From: Roseateles oligotrophus
GTDB taxonomy: Bacteria; Pseudomonadota; Gammaproteobacteria; Burkholderiales; Burkholderiaceae_C
DNA: 64,000 nucleotides
Assembly (NCBI RefSeq): GCF_025717515.1
Contig: NZ_JAJIRN010000001.1
Span: 186,001-250,000 of the forward strand
Direction: 5' to 3'
Shown in pieces: positions 44,342 to 52,116 of this stretch. How positions within the stretch are numbered: position 1 is the first letter of the stretch; every line of letters starts with the position of its first letter. The notes under the pieces are model-generated. The model had not been told where the DNA came from and did no database searches. It was given only the letters and a program-made list of their open reading frames with translations. The position numbers were made by a program, and so were the translations under genes.

Positions 44342-45001
44342 CTATTCTTTGCACTTGGACACCAGCTTGGCGCCCATGCGGGCGTTCTCGTCAAAGGGGT
44401 TCAACTGCGAGTTGCGGGTGTCTTGGACGTCAAGGCAGGTGCTGCCCTGGCGAAAGCGCCGGTGCCCCGGGGCAATGATTTCTTCCCGCAGGCTGGGGTC
44501 GCTGCCGAGTGCTGCGGCCATGCGCTCGCCCATATCGGGGCGGTGCGAGTTGCCGCGCGGGTCGGTTGCCGCCATCTGCGCCGGCGTACTCTGCGCTGCG
44601 GAGGCCGGCCTGGCCGGCAGGCCAAGCTTCAAGCGCTCCGGGCCGCGCTCCATCGGGCTGGCCTCGGGCGCTTTGCCTGCGCTGATGTCGGCCGCGTTTG
44701 CGGTCATACCGATGGGCGGCAGGGGCGCCAGGGTTGGCGAGGCGAGGCTGCTGGTTCTTGGGTTGGGCGCCGAGCGTGGTCGCAGCGGCTCAGCTTGTTC
44801 GGGCCGATGCTTCTTGGTGAGCAATGGCGGCATAGGAATCAGCCAGCCACTGCTCACTTTCGACTCAGGCGGCAAGGACTCATGGCGCCGAACTTCTCGC
44901 AGCAAAGCCCACATCAAGAGGTGCAGCAGCAGCACGAGCAGCCAGCCCCAGCGTGCAGCGACCGAGCGTTGGTTCAGATAGTTGCGCGAAGCCTGTGTCA
45001 T
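44342..45001 (-). CDS. Single-pass membrane protein with Pro-rich region and C-terminal cysteines (paralogue B)
   Basis: A 219-residue protein: cytoplasmic start MTQASRNYLNQRSVAAR, one TM helix (WGWLLVLLLHLLMWALL), a basic RRHES junction, a long Pro/Ala/Ser-rich region and a C-terminal module with two cysteines (GSTCLDVQDTRN to KLVSKCKE). The TM part shares the spacing LLHL-8-x-RH with the upstream gene product, so the two appear to be distant paralogues. Topology resembles TonB- or GspC-like proteins that reach across the periplasm, but there is no TonB C-terminal domain. The ATG overlaps the preceding stop (ATGA). Family not recognised. Confidence 0.7.
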   Translation of the reverse strand: MTQASRNYLNQRSVAARWGWLLVLLLHLLMWALLREVRRHESLPPESKVSSGWLIPMPPLLTKKHRPEQAEPLRPRSAPNPRTSSLASPTLAPLPPIGMTANAADISAGKAPEASPMERGPERLKLGLPARPASAAQSTPAQMAATDPRGNSHRPDMGERMAAALGSDPSLREEIIAPGHRRFRQGSTCLDVQDTRNSQLNPFDENARMGAKLVSKCKE

Positions 45002-45606
45002 TTTGCGCATTTGCCGCGTGCTTCGGCCAGCAGCCAAAACGGGAGGCTCAAGATGCCCGCCCCGCCACCTGCAAACTCGCCCTTCAAGCAGTCGCCATTG
45101 CCGGCCTTCCTGAATTCCTGGCCCAGCAACTCGGATCGTTCGAGTGGCGGGCCGTCGCCCATCGCGGTCGCCGCGCGCTCCGAGAGCAAAGGGCTGCGAC
45201 CGGCTTGGCGCAGCGCGCGCCGGGTGGCCTCGGTGTTGATCAAGAGGCCGGGGGCGATGACCAACAAGGCCGCTGGGGGAGCCGCAGGCGCCGAAGCCGC
45301 CGCCTCCAAGGGCTCGGACGCCAGCGAGGGCGCCGTGCTTTCTTGCATATCGGTTGGCTTGGGCGTGGTTAAGGGCATGCGGGCCGTTGTCCGGGGCTGA
45401 ACCGCAGTCGGCATTGGCGGCGGCTTGGTTGCAAGCGGTGCCGCCAGCAAGCGCAGCTCGATGCGCTCGGTGGCCTGCAGCGCTGGCTTGCTGTGCCGCC
45501 AATGGGCGGCCAGCCCTAGCCCGATCGCGAGGTGCAGCAAGGCCAGCAGCGGCAGCAGGGCGAGTTGGCGCCGGCTTCGCGCGGCGTCCGCTTCGAAGCT
45601 CATCAT
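44998..45606 (-). CDS. Single-pass membrane protein with Pro-rich region and C-terminal cysteines (paralogue A)
   Basis: A 202-residue protein: MMSFEADAARSRRQLA, one TM helix (LLPLLALLHLAIGLGLAA), HWRHSK junction, a Pro/Ala/Thr-rich periplasmic stretch, a helical segment (NTEATRRALRQAGRSPLLSE) and a C-terminal module with two cysteines (GNGDCLKGEFAGGGAGILSL to EARGKCAK). The paired C-terminal cysteines suggest a disulfide in the periplasm (inference). The start overlaps the stop of the XRE gene (ATG-ATGA), and the next gene starts within its stop, so expression is translationally coupled on both sides. Confidence 0.7.
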   Translation of the reverse strand: MMSFEADAARSRRQLALLPLLALLHLAIGLGLAAHWRHSKPALQATERIELRLLAAPLATKPPPMPTAVQPRTTARMPLTTPKPTDMQESTAPSLASEPLEAAASAPAAPPAALLVIAPGLLINTEATRRALRQAGRSPLLSERAATAMGDGPPLERSELLGQEFRKAGNGDCLKGEFAGGGAGILSLPFWLLAEARGKCAK

Positions 45607-45830
45607 GCTTGCGGCGGCAACTCGGGTCCGTCTAGATAAATGAGCAGTTCACCGGGCTGGCATTGCAGCGCCTGGCAGATGGCGGCCAGCGTGTCGAAGC
45701 GCACGCCGCGTACCTTGCCCGATTTCAGCAGCGACAAATTGGCCTCGGTGATGCCCACCGCTTCGGCCAACTCGCGCGAGCGCATCTTGCGCTTGGCCAG
45801 CATCACGTCCAGCGTCACTTGAATCGGCAT
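45603..45830 (-). CDS. Small XRE-family (Cro/CI-type) regulator
   Basis: A 75-residue helix-turn-helix protein: MPIQVTLDVMLAKRKMRSRE, then the HTH (LAEAVGITEANLSLLKSGKV) and RFDTLAAICQALQCQPGELL, of the YozG-like group that is typically partnered with DUF2975 membrane proteins. The frame is open far upstream, but this start overlaps the DUF2975 stop by one base (TGATG) and gives the family length. It is the likely regulator of the inverted repeats at 46408-46448, and the DUF2975 partner may control its activity (inference). Confidence 0.88.
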   Translation of the reverse strand: MPIQVTLDVMLAKRKMRSRELAEAVGITEANLSLLKSGKVRGVRFDTLAAICQALQCQPGELLIYLDGPELPPQA

Positions 45831-46396
45831 CAGACGAACTCCGCGTTCTCTTGCGCCACCCGCGCCGCTTCTTGCATCACGATGCCGATGACCAAGACGG
45901 CGAGGCCAAAGCCGAAGCTGGAGTATTGCTCCAGACTCAGGGCCAGGACGAGTTGACGCTGGCCGACCGGGTTGCCCAGCGTCAAGGCCAGCACGGCCAA
46001 GGTTGTCGAGAGCGGCTGCGCGATGGCGTTCACCATCAACGCGGCACCGAGTCTGCGCAAATGAGTGGCGGGGCCGGTTTTGAAAATTTCGCCGCGCCGG
46101 TAGTAGCCGAACAGCGACCAGACTTGCCAGAGCGCATACAGCAAGACGGCGCCCGGCAAACAACTGCTCAGCCAGCCCCAAAAACGGCTGCCAGCGTCGA
46201 GCTGCAAAGGCGCGCCGTTGGTGAGCCAGTTCTTGCGCGCGACCGATTCCAACCATTCGGGCTGGCTCCACAGCATTGCCGGGACGAGCAGCAAGGCCAG
46301 CCCACCCAGCAGGCAAAAAAGCCGCACCCACCAGCTCAGCCTGCGCACGCGGCCAAGCTTGTCTCTGTCTTGATGGGGCTTTTCGTCCATGAACAT
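45830..46396 (-). CDS. DUF2975 membrane protein
   Basis: A 188-residue protein with four predicted TM helices (VRLFCLLGGLALLLVPAMLW; CLPGAVLLYALWQVWSLFGY; a third around MVNAIAQPLSTTLAVLALTL; and FGFGLAVLVIGIVMQEAARV). The Gly-Tyr-Tyr-Arg-Arg-Gly-Glu-Ile-Phe element after helix 2 is typical of DUF2975, a family of unknown function nearly always next to a small XRE regulator, as here. It is the first gene of the five-gene minus-strand cassette. The start is either Met1 (46396) or Met3 (46390). Confidence 0.85.
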   Translation of the reverse strand: MFMDEKPHQDRDKLGRVRRLSWWVRLFCLLGGLALLLVPAMLWSQPEWLESVARKNWLTNGAPLQLDAGSRFWGWLSSCLPGAVLLYALWQVWSLFGYYRRGEIFKTGPATHLRRLGAALMVNAIAQPLSTTLAVLALTLGNPVGQRQLVLALSLEQYSSFGFGLAVLVIGIVMQEAARVAQENAEFV

Positions 46397-46407
46397 GATT
46401 CAGCAAA

Positions 46408-46448
46408 TACAATAATTGTTTACTGTAAAACAATAATAAATTATTGTA
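46408..46448. promoter_or_regulatory. Nested inverted repeats, candidate operator of the DUF2975/XRE operon
   Basis: The outer repeat TACAATAATT (46408-46417) / AATTATTGTA (46439-46448) is perfect, and encloses a second perfect repeat ATTGTTT (46415-46421) / AAACAAT (46428-46434). The region is very AT-rich against a GC-rich background and starts 12 bp upstream of the first gene of the operon. Confidence 0.6.
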
Positions 46449-46467
46449 AATAGCCGAATCGATGGAT

Positions 46468-47052
46468 TCAGGGGGCTTCGTCAAGACCCCAGTCCGGGTT
46501 GATCAGCGCAAAAGTCTCGTGATCGCGCCAGGCGCCGGCGATGAACAAGTAGCGCCGGCTGAGGCCCTCATGTGCAAAGCCCAGGCGTTTCATCACCGCC
46601 AAGCTGGCGCGGTTCTCCGGCCGCACCGCGGCTTGCAGGCGGTGCAGGCGCACGGGCGGTGCGAACATCAGCGCGATCACTGTTTGCAAGGCCTCATGCA
46701 TCAGGCCTTGGCCCTGTGCTTGGGCATCGATGGCGTAACCGAGTGAGGCGCTCTGGAATGGCCCGCGGCTGACTTGCGTCACATTGACCTTGCCGATCAG
46801 TTCGGCGGGTTTCTCCAGGCGGCTGAACCAGAAACCGAAGGCGTTGCCGGCGGCAAAGTCTTGTTCGGCCTTGTCCAAGCGAGCGCTGACTCCCTCGGGT
46901 TCGAAATAGTCGGCCGCATAAGGCGGGTCCCAGGGCGCGAAATGGGCCAGATTGCGCATCTGAAAGCCATTGACGGCCGGCGCCAGCGCGGCCGATGGCG
47001 CCCGCAGCAGCAGCCGCTCGCTGCGCAGTTGCAATGGGACGGCGTTCGTCAT
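46468..47052 (-). CDS. GNAT N-acetyltransferase, RimJ/RimL type
   Basis: A 194-residue acetyltransferase: LQLRSERLLLRAPSAALAPA at the N-terminus, a beta strand GFWFSRLEKPAELIGKVNV, the acetyl-CoA motif LGYAIDAQAQGQGLMHEAL, then NRASLAVMKRLGFAHEGLSR. This is the pattern of RimJ-like ribosomal-protein alanine acetyltransferases, although many homologues act on other amines. It starts within the stop codon of the upstream dienelactone-hydrolase-like gene (ATGA) and so is in the same operon. Confidence 0.88.
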   Translation of the reverse strand: MTNAVPLQLRSERLLLRAPSAALAPAVNGFQMRNLAHFAPWDPPYAADYFEPEGVSARLDKAEQDFAAGNAFGFWFSRLEKPAELIGKVNVTQVSRGPFQSASLGYAIDAQAQGQGLMHEALQTVIALMFAPPVRLHRLQAAVRPENRASLAVMKRLGFAHEGLSRRYLFIAGAWRDHETFALINPDWGLDEAP

Positions 47053-47939
47053 TTCAGCTGTTCCCGTAAAAAACTCAGCATGTCTTGCCGCGAGGCTTCG
47101 CGCGCGGCGGGCTGGCCGCCGACATGAACGCCCGCACCGGGCGTGACACCGTTGGGGACGTCGGCACGCAGGCGCACCGGCGCCGACGAGTCAAAACCGT
47201 GGAAGGCGCCGGGGTAGACCTTGATTTGCGGCTTCGCCAAGCTCAAGGTTTCGGACGCTTTGACCAAGGCCTGGCAAGGGGCGGCGGCCGTCCAGTCATC
47301 GCTGCCTCCGCTCAGAATCAAAAGCGGCGCACTGGGCGAATAGCCGCGCTTCAAATCGGCCTCGCAGCCTGGATAAAAGGCCACGGCGGCGCGTGGCTTC
47401 AGCGCCTTTTCCGTGGCCGCCTTGACCTCGGGGTGCTGGGTGTTGCTGCTCGCCAAAACGGTGCTGCCGCCGTTGGACCAACCCAGCAGCGCCAAGCGCT
47501 GGGCGTCCACCTCGGGGCGGGCCGAGAGCCATTGCAGCGCGCCAAACGTGTCGCGGCGCCGCTCGGTCATGGTGACGGCGCGCGTGCCGATTTTCTGGGT
47601 GCACAACTCTTTTTCGCCGCGCGGCGTCAGCGAATCCAGCACCAAGGCGTGCCAGCCTTCGGCGTTGAGCACGCTGACGTAATCCAGCATGCGCTCGGAC
47701 AAACCACCTTTTTTGTCGTAGGGGCCGCCGCAGCCGTGCAGCAGCAGGACGGCTGGCGCCGGCTTGGCGCTCGTTGCTGCCTTGGCCGCAAACCAATGGC
47801 CGATCAAAGGCAGGGCTTGGCCTTCGCGCTGGTCGAGGCTGGGGACTTGCACTTGTGCTTGTGTGGCTTGGGCGCCGCCAGCGCCGAGGCCCAGCAGCAA
47901 TGCGGCCAAGCCTGCAAGAGATTGGATAGGTGAAGACAT
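47049..47939 (-). CDS. Exported dienelactone-hydrolase-family protein
   Basis: A ~296-residue alpha/beta hydrolase with a signal peptide (MSSPIQSLAGLAALLLGLGA..GAQA). Motifs: the oxyanion-side LLLHGCGGPYDKKGGLSE, the nucleophile elbow LLGWSNGGSTVLAS, the acid in LSGGSDDWTAAAPC and the catalytic His in VYPGAFHGFDSSAPVR. The fold suits dienelactone hydrolase or related esterases; substrate unknown. A start 27 bases upstream (47966) is also possible and neither has a good ribosome binding site. It is divergent from the gbsR-cydAB operon. Confidence 0.82.
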   Translation of the reverse strand: MSSPIQSLAGLAALLLGLGAGGAQATQAQVQVPSLDQREGQALPLIGHWFAAKAATSAKPAPAVLLLHGCGGPYDKKGGLSERMLDYVSVLNAEGWHALVLDSLTPRGEKELCTQKIGTRAVTMTERRRDTFGALQWLSARPEVDAQRLALLGWSNGGSTVLASSNTQHPEVKAATEKALKPRAAVAFYPGCEADLKRGYSPSAPLLILSGGSDDWTAAAPCQALVKASETLSLAKPQIKVYPGAFHGFDSSAPVRLRADVPNGVTPGAGVHVGGQPAAREASRQDMLSFLREQLK

Positions 47940-48038
47940 CGAGAGGGGTGAGCTAAAGCCGAGCATGGCCGCGATTATTGATGAGCATCTTGTGGCTCGG
48001 CTGACGAGGTCTTGGCAGCACGGTGGATGTTTCTTTTT

Positions 48039-48063
48039 ACTGATATTTCAGTATTTACTGAAA
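48039..48063. promoter_or_regulatory. Three evenly spaced ACTGA/TCAGT half sites upstream of gbsR-cydAB
   Basis: Half sites ACTGA (48039-48043), TCAGT (48048-48052) and ACTGA (48057-48061) repeat every nine bases. They create one perfect 5-4-5 palindrome and one perfect 8-2-8 palindrome (TTTCAGTA-TT-TACTGAAA, 48046-48063). It is about 70 bp upstream of the regulator gene and is a good candidate for an autoregulatory operator. Confidence 0.6.
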
Positions 48064-48132
48064 ATTGGATAAACTTTGCGTTGTGTCAAAGGCGATCTCG
48101 CTTTTGATTGAGTCAACACAAGGAATTCGCGC

Positions 48133-48708
48133 ATGAATGCAATGAGTCCGCTGGTCCGCAGCTTCGTCGCTCATTTTGGAGAGATGGGCAGTCGCTGGGG
48201 CATCAACCGCACGGTGGGGCAGATTTACGCGCTGATTTTTGTCTCGCCGCAGGCCATCAATGCCGATGAAATTGCCGAAGCGCTCGAGTTCAGCCGCTCC
48301 AATGTGTCGATGGGGCTGAAGGAGTTGCAGGCCTGGCGCCTGGTCAAACTGCGCCACCTGAGTGGCGACAGGCGCGAGTATTTCGAAGCACCCAGCGATG
48401 CCTGGGAGATTTTTCGCACGCTGGCCGAAGAGCGGCGCCGGCGCGAGATCGAGCCGACCTTGTCGATGCTGCGCAATGCCTTGCTGGAGACGCCGACTTG
48501 TGAGGAAGACCGTGTCGCCCAAGAGCGCATGCGCGGCATGCACGATCTGATCGAGCTGATGACGACCTGGTTTGACGATGTGCAAAAAATGGATTCGCAG
48601 ACGCTGGGCCAGTTGATGAAGATGGGCTCCAAGGTGCAGAAGATGCTGGAGCTGCCCGGGCGCATCGGCAGGGCGGTCAGCGGCAAATCGAGCCTGGATC
48701 AAGGGTGA
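48133..48708 (+). CDS. GbsR/MarR-family transcriptional regulator
   Basis: A 191-residue winged-helix regulator. Residues ~10-100 contain the GbsR-type domain: MGSRWGINRTVGQIYALIFV, the recognition region ADEIAEALEFSRSNVSMGLK, and the wing KLRHLSGDRREYFEA. The C-terminal half is helical. A gene of this type directly before cydAB is common in Burkholderiales and probably controls the oxidase. cydA starts 4 bp after its stop, so they are in one operon. Confidence 0.9.
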   Translation: MNAMSPLVRSFVAHFGEMGSRWGINRTVGQIYALIFVSPQAINADEIAEALEFSRSNVSMGLKELQAWRLVKLRHLSGDRREYFEAPSDAWEIFRTLAEERRRREIEPTLSMLRNALLETPTCEEDRVAQERMRGMHDLIELMTTWFDDVQKMDSQTLGQLMKMGSKVQKMLELPGRIGRAVSGKSSLDQG

Positions 48709-48712
48709 AGAA

Positions 48713-50038
48713 ATGGACGCCGTCGTTCTGGCCCGCATGCAGTTTGCCGCCAACATCACCTTTCATATCCTCTTTCCCACCATCAATATCGCGCTGGCCT
48801 GGGTGCTCTTGTTCTTCCGCGCGCGCTGGCTCTTGACCCATGACGCGGCCTGGCTGAGCGCCTATCGTTTTTGGACCAAGGTGTTCGCCTTGAGCTTTGC
48901 GCTGGGCGTGGTCAGCGGCATCACGATGAGTTTCCAGTTCGGCACCAACTGGCCCGGTTTCATGGAGAAAGCCGGCAATATCGCCGGCCCCTTGCTCGGC
49001 TACGAGGTGCTGACGGCCTTCTTCTTGGAGGCCAGCTTTTTGGGCGTGATGCTGTTCGGCCATGGCCGGGTCAGCGAGCGCGTGCACCTGGTGGCCACCG
49101 TGATGGTGGCCTTTGGCACCACGCTGAGTGCCTTCTGGATATTGAGCCTGAACTCCTGGATGCACACGCCGCAGGGTTTTGAGATCATCAACGGCGAGTT
49201 CCATGCGCTGGACTGGTGGGCGGTGATCTTTAATCCGTCTTTCCCCTACCGCTTGACCCACAAGTTACTGGCGTCGGGTTTGACCGTCAGCTTCTTGCTG
49301 GCCGGCGTCAGCGCCTGGCAGTTGCTCAAGGGCAAGACCCAGCCCCACACGGCGCGGGTGCTGCGGGTCGGCCTGACCCTGGGCGCTTTGCTGATCCCCT
49401 TGCAGATCCTGGTCGGCGATATGCATGGGCTCAACACCTTGAAGTATCAGCCGGCCAAGATCGCGGCGATGGAAGGGGTGTGGCAGACCGAACGCGGCGC
49501 GCCGCTGCTGCTGTTCGCCTGGCCGAATGCACAGACCCGCAGCAATGATTTCGAGATCGGCATCCCCAAGTTGGCTAGCCTGGTGCTGACGCACCACGCC
49601 GATGGCGAGATCAAAGGCTTGGACGAGTTCAAGGGCGCACACCCGCCGGTGGCTCCGCTGTTTTTTGGCTTTCGCATCATGGTCGGCACGGGGCTGTTGA
49701 TGCTCGTTTTCAGCTGGGGCGGTTTGTGGCTTTACAAGCGCCGGCGTTGGAGTGCGGCGGACCTGCCCAGGGTCTTGTTGATCGGTCTGTCCTGGATGAC
49801 TTTCTCCGGCTGGCTGGCCACGATTGCCGGCTGGTATGTGACCGAAATCGGCCGTCAGCCCTTCATCGTCTATGGTCTGCTGCGCACCGCCGATGTGGCC
49901 TCCGCCGTGCCGGCGCCGATGATCGCCACCACCTTGATCGGCTATATCGTTTTGTACCTGGCCCTGATCATTGCCTATGTGTCGGTGATCAAGTACATGG
50001 CCGAAAAAACCGAAGTCACCACCGGGAGTGCTGCATGA
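48713..50038 (+). CDS. cydA: Cytochrome bd-type ubiquinol oxidase subunit I (short Q-loop)
   Basis: Subunit I of a bd-type terminal oxidase, which reduces O2 with quinol without pumping protons. The 441-residue protein has the N-terminal heme-ligand histidine region (MQFAANITFHILFPTINIAL), the quinol-site motif YQPAKIAAMEGVWQT with conserved Lys and Glu, and GRQPF in place of GRQPW (TEIGRQPFIVYGLL). It lacks the long Q-loop insertion of the E. coli enzyme, so it belongs to the short-Q-loop/CIO-like type. cydB overlaps its stop (ATGA). Confidence 0.94.
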   Translation: MDAVVLARMQFAANITFHILFPTINIALAWVLLFFRARWLLTHDAAWLSAYRFWTKVFALSFALGVVSGITMSFQFGTNWPGFMEKAGNIAGPLLGYEVLTAFFLEASFLGVMLFGHGRVSERVHLVATVMVAFGTTLSAFWILSLNSWMHTPQGFEIINGEFHALDWWAVIFNPSFPYRLTHKLLASGLTVSFLLAGVSAWQLLKGKTQPHTARVLRVGLTLGALLIPLQILVGDMHGLNTLKYQPAKIAAMEGVWQTERGAPLLLFAWPNAQTRSNDFEIGIPKLASLVLTHHADGEIKGLDEFKGAHPPVAPLFFGFRIMVGTGLLMLVFSWGGLWLYKRRRWSAADLPRVLLIGLSWMTFSGWLATIAGWYVTEIGRQPFIVYGLLRTADVASAVPAPMIATTLIGYIVLYLALIIAYVSVIKYMAEKTEVTTGSAA

Positions 50039-51030
50039 GTGCCGATATCTGGATGCCCTTGGTCTTCATGGGCCTGATGGGTCTGGCCTTGTTGGTGTAT
50101 GTGGTGCTGGATGGTTATGACCTGGGTGTCGGTCTGTTGATGCTGGGCGCCAGCGGCGAGCACAAGGACCAGATGGTGGCCTCGATCGGCCCGTTCTGGG
50201 ACGCGAATGAAACCTGGTTGGTGCTGGGCGTGGGTATTTTGCTGGTGGCCTTCCCAAAGGCACACGGCGTGATCTTGCAGGCCTTGTACCTGCCGGTGGC
50301 GCTGATGCTCTTGGGGCTGACGCTGCGCGGCGTCGCGTTTGATTTTCGGGTCAAGGCGCAAACACGTTGGCAGCCGCTGTGGAACCGCGCTTTCATGGCC
50401 GGCTCGGCCTTGGCCGCCTTGTCGCAGGGCTGGATGCTGGCACGCTATATCACCGGTTTTGCGCAGGGCTGGGGCTATACCTTGTTCGCCTTGCTGATCG
50501 CGCTGGCCTTGGCCGCCGCCTATGCCTTGCTGGGCGCGGCCTGGTTGATCATGAAAGGCGAGGGCACATTGCAGCTGCTGGCGGTGCGGCGTGCCAAGCT
50601 GGCCTGGCCGGCCGTGGTCTTGGGGCTGGCGCTGGTGTCTGTCGTCACGCCGCTGCTCAGCCAAACCGTCAGCGAGCGCTGGTTCCGGATGCCCGAGCTG
50701 ATCGCCTTGTTGCCCATCCCCTTGTCGACGGCGCTGGCGCTGCTGGCCTTGCGGGCACTCTTGAACTCGCACCGCGTCTTGGGCAAGCTCTGCTGGCTGC
50801 CGTTTGCGCTGATGGTGCTGGTGATGTTGATGGGCTTTATTGGCTTGGCCTACAGCCTCTATCCCTATGTCTTGATCGACCAGCTGACGGTCTGGCAGGC
50901 CGCCGCAGCCCCCAAATCTTTGCAGTTCATCTTGTGGGGCGTGGCGGGCACGGTGCCGGCCATTCTGGTCTACACGGTGTTCGCCTACCGGGTGTTCTGG
51001 GGTAAATCGGGGGAGTTGAAGTACGCCTGA
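50035..51030 (+). CDS. cydB: Cytochrome bd-type ubiquinol oxidase subunit II
   Basis: The 331-residue membrane subunit starts MSADIWMPLVFMGLMGLALL and shows the family motifs YVVLDGYDLGVGLLM, IGPFWDANETWLVLGVGILL and AFPKAHGVILQALYLPVALM, and about eight TM helices. The ATG overlaps the cydA stop, the usual coupling; the frame is open far upstream within cydA but that is a shadow. No small CydX-type subunit is visible downstream, as is usual for CIO-type enzymes. Confidence 0.94.
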   Translation: MSADIWMPLVFMGLMGLALLVYVVLDGYDLGVGLLMLGASGEHKDQMVASIGPFWDANETWLVLGVGILLVAFPKAHGVILQALYLPVALMLLGLTLRGVAFDFRVKAQTRWQPLWNRAFMAGSALAALSQGWMLARYITGFAQGWGYTLFALLIALALAAAYALLGAAWLIMKGEGTLQLLAVRRAKLAWPAVVLGLALVSVVTPLLSQTVSERWFRMPELIALLPIPLSTALALLALRALLNSHRVLGKLCWLPFALMVLVMLMGFIGLAYSLYPYVLIDQLTVWQAAAAPKSLQFILWGVAGTVPAILVYTVFAYRVFWGKSGELKYA

Positions 51031-51168
51031 ACCTCTAGCTTCACACCGCTCCGCCGCGCTTGATGCGCTAAAAACTGCAGTTCGTCACTCGGCAGTGGAG
51101 GGTCGGGGGCGATCTGGCGATACTTCGTTCACAAGTTTTGCTCCATAGCGAGCGGGGGAGTTCTGAAG

Positions 51169-51474
51169 ATGTTGTTCAGCAGTGATAAACGTAGTTCGCA
51201 CGGCCGGGGTGGGCTTTTGACATCCTTGACCTTGAGCATCGCTGTGCTGTCGGCCTGCCTGCTGCCTGCCGGCCCGGCCGAGGCCAGCGAGGTCGTCAAG
51301 CTGGCTCGTTTGGTGATGACCGGCAAGCGCCTCAGCGCGATGCCGCAGCACCGCGCCGTGGCCGAGCAATTGCCACGGGTGGTGCTGCAGGGTCAGAGTG
51401 AGGGCAGCAGCCCGAAGCAAGTCGTGCTGCTGCGCGTGCCCGAAAGCAAGCGGGCGCAATTCCAGCCGATTTGA
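51169..51474 (+). CDS. Small exported hypothetical protein
   Basis: The 101-residue protein has a signal-like N-terminus (MLFSSDKRSSHGRGG, hydrophobic SLTLSIAVLSACLLPAGPAE) and a short basic mature part (VVKLARLVMTGKRLSAMPQH and a QFQPI end). The hydrophobic part contains LSAC, so it could be lipidated, though the lipobox is not ideal. A purine-rich GGGGGAG precedes the ATG by ten bases. It is not recognised. It lies alone, convergent with the GNAT gene at 51506. Confidence 0.6.
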   Translation: MLFSSDKRSSHGRGGLLTSLTLSIAVLSACLLPAGPAEASEVVKLARLVMTGKRLSAMPQHRAVAEQLPRVVLQGQSEGSSPKQVVLLRVPESKRAQFQPI

Positions 51475-51505
51475 AGTTTTTCGGCCGGCCGCCGACCATT
51501 CTTGC

Positions 51506-52030
51506 TTAACTCCAGCTCGGCGGCTTGGGGTGCAGCCGAGCCATCGCCAAGGTGTCCACATAGACACCGGCCCGCAGCGCATAGGCCTTCATGCGACCCT
51601 CCTGCTCGAAGCCCATGCGCTGATAAAGTTTGATCGCGCGGGCGTTGTCCGCGTAGACCGTCAACTCGGTGCGCAAGATCTGACCCCAGTTGTCGGCATA
51701 GTCCATCAGCGCCGCCAGCAACGCGGTGCCAACCCCCTGGCCTTGTGCAAATTGCGCGACGCTCACGCCCAGGCTGGCCACATGGCGGCGGCGCAGCGCG
51801 GCGCCGGCCGGATGCAGGCCGGCGCTGCCGAGCAAACGGCCGGCTTCGTTCAAGGCCACCAGATTCAGATCGGTTTTGCCCGGCGCGCTGCCGTCCTGCA
51901 GGCGTTGGCGCCATTGTTCTTCGCTCGGGTGGGGGTTTTGCAGCAGCCCGGCGAAGACCTCGGGGTGGGACATCATGTCCGCAAAGGCGGCGGCATCGCT
52001 GACTTGGGCGCGGCGGATGGTGATCTGCAT
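51506..52030 (-). CDS. GNAT family N-acetyltransferase
   Basis: A 174-residue acetyltransferase starting MQITIRRAQVSDAAAFADMM. It contains the acetyl-CoA loop SVAQFAQGQGVGTALLAALM and the C-terminal LTVYADNARAIKLYQRMGFE, followed by EGRMKAYALRAGVYVDTLAM, an arrangement like PhnO/YhhY-type GNATs. AGGAG lies eight bases before the ATG at 52030. Substrate unknown. Its closest upstream element is a strong bidirectional terminator. Confidence 0.88.
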   Translation of the reverse strand: MQITIRRAQVSDAAAFADMMSHPEVFAGLLQNPHPSEEQWRQRLQDGSAPGKTDLNLVALNEAGRLLGSAGLHPAGAALRRRHVASLGVSVAQFAQGQGVGTALLAALMDYADNWGQILRTELTVYADNARAIKLYQRMGFEQEGRMKAYALRAGVYVDTLAMARLHPKPPSWS

Positions 52031-52066
52031 CGGAGTTCTCCTGTTCAAGGACGAGGGCTGAAAAAC

Positions 52067-52099
52067 AAAAAAGCCCGCTGGGTCGGCGGGCTTTTTTTT
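52067..52099. terminator. Bidirectional terminator hairpin
   Basis: AAAAAAGCCCGC / GCGGGCTTTTTTTT with a seven-base loop, T-rich on both strands. It lies upstream of the GNAT gene and downstream of a possible 38-aa minus-strand ORF, so it may end transcription of something short from that side. Confidence 0.85.
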
Positions 52100-52116
52100 G
52101 GGGGGATTCACTGGAC

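Noticed and set aside
45831-46484. Upstream extension of the XRE frame to ~293 codons
   Set aside because: The extension overlaps DUF2975 in another frame and reads as random sequence; the HTH protein has a normal start at 45830.
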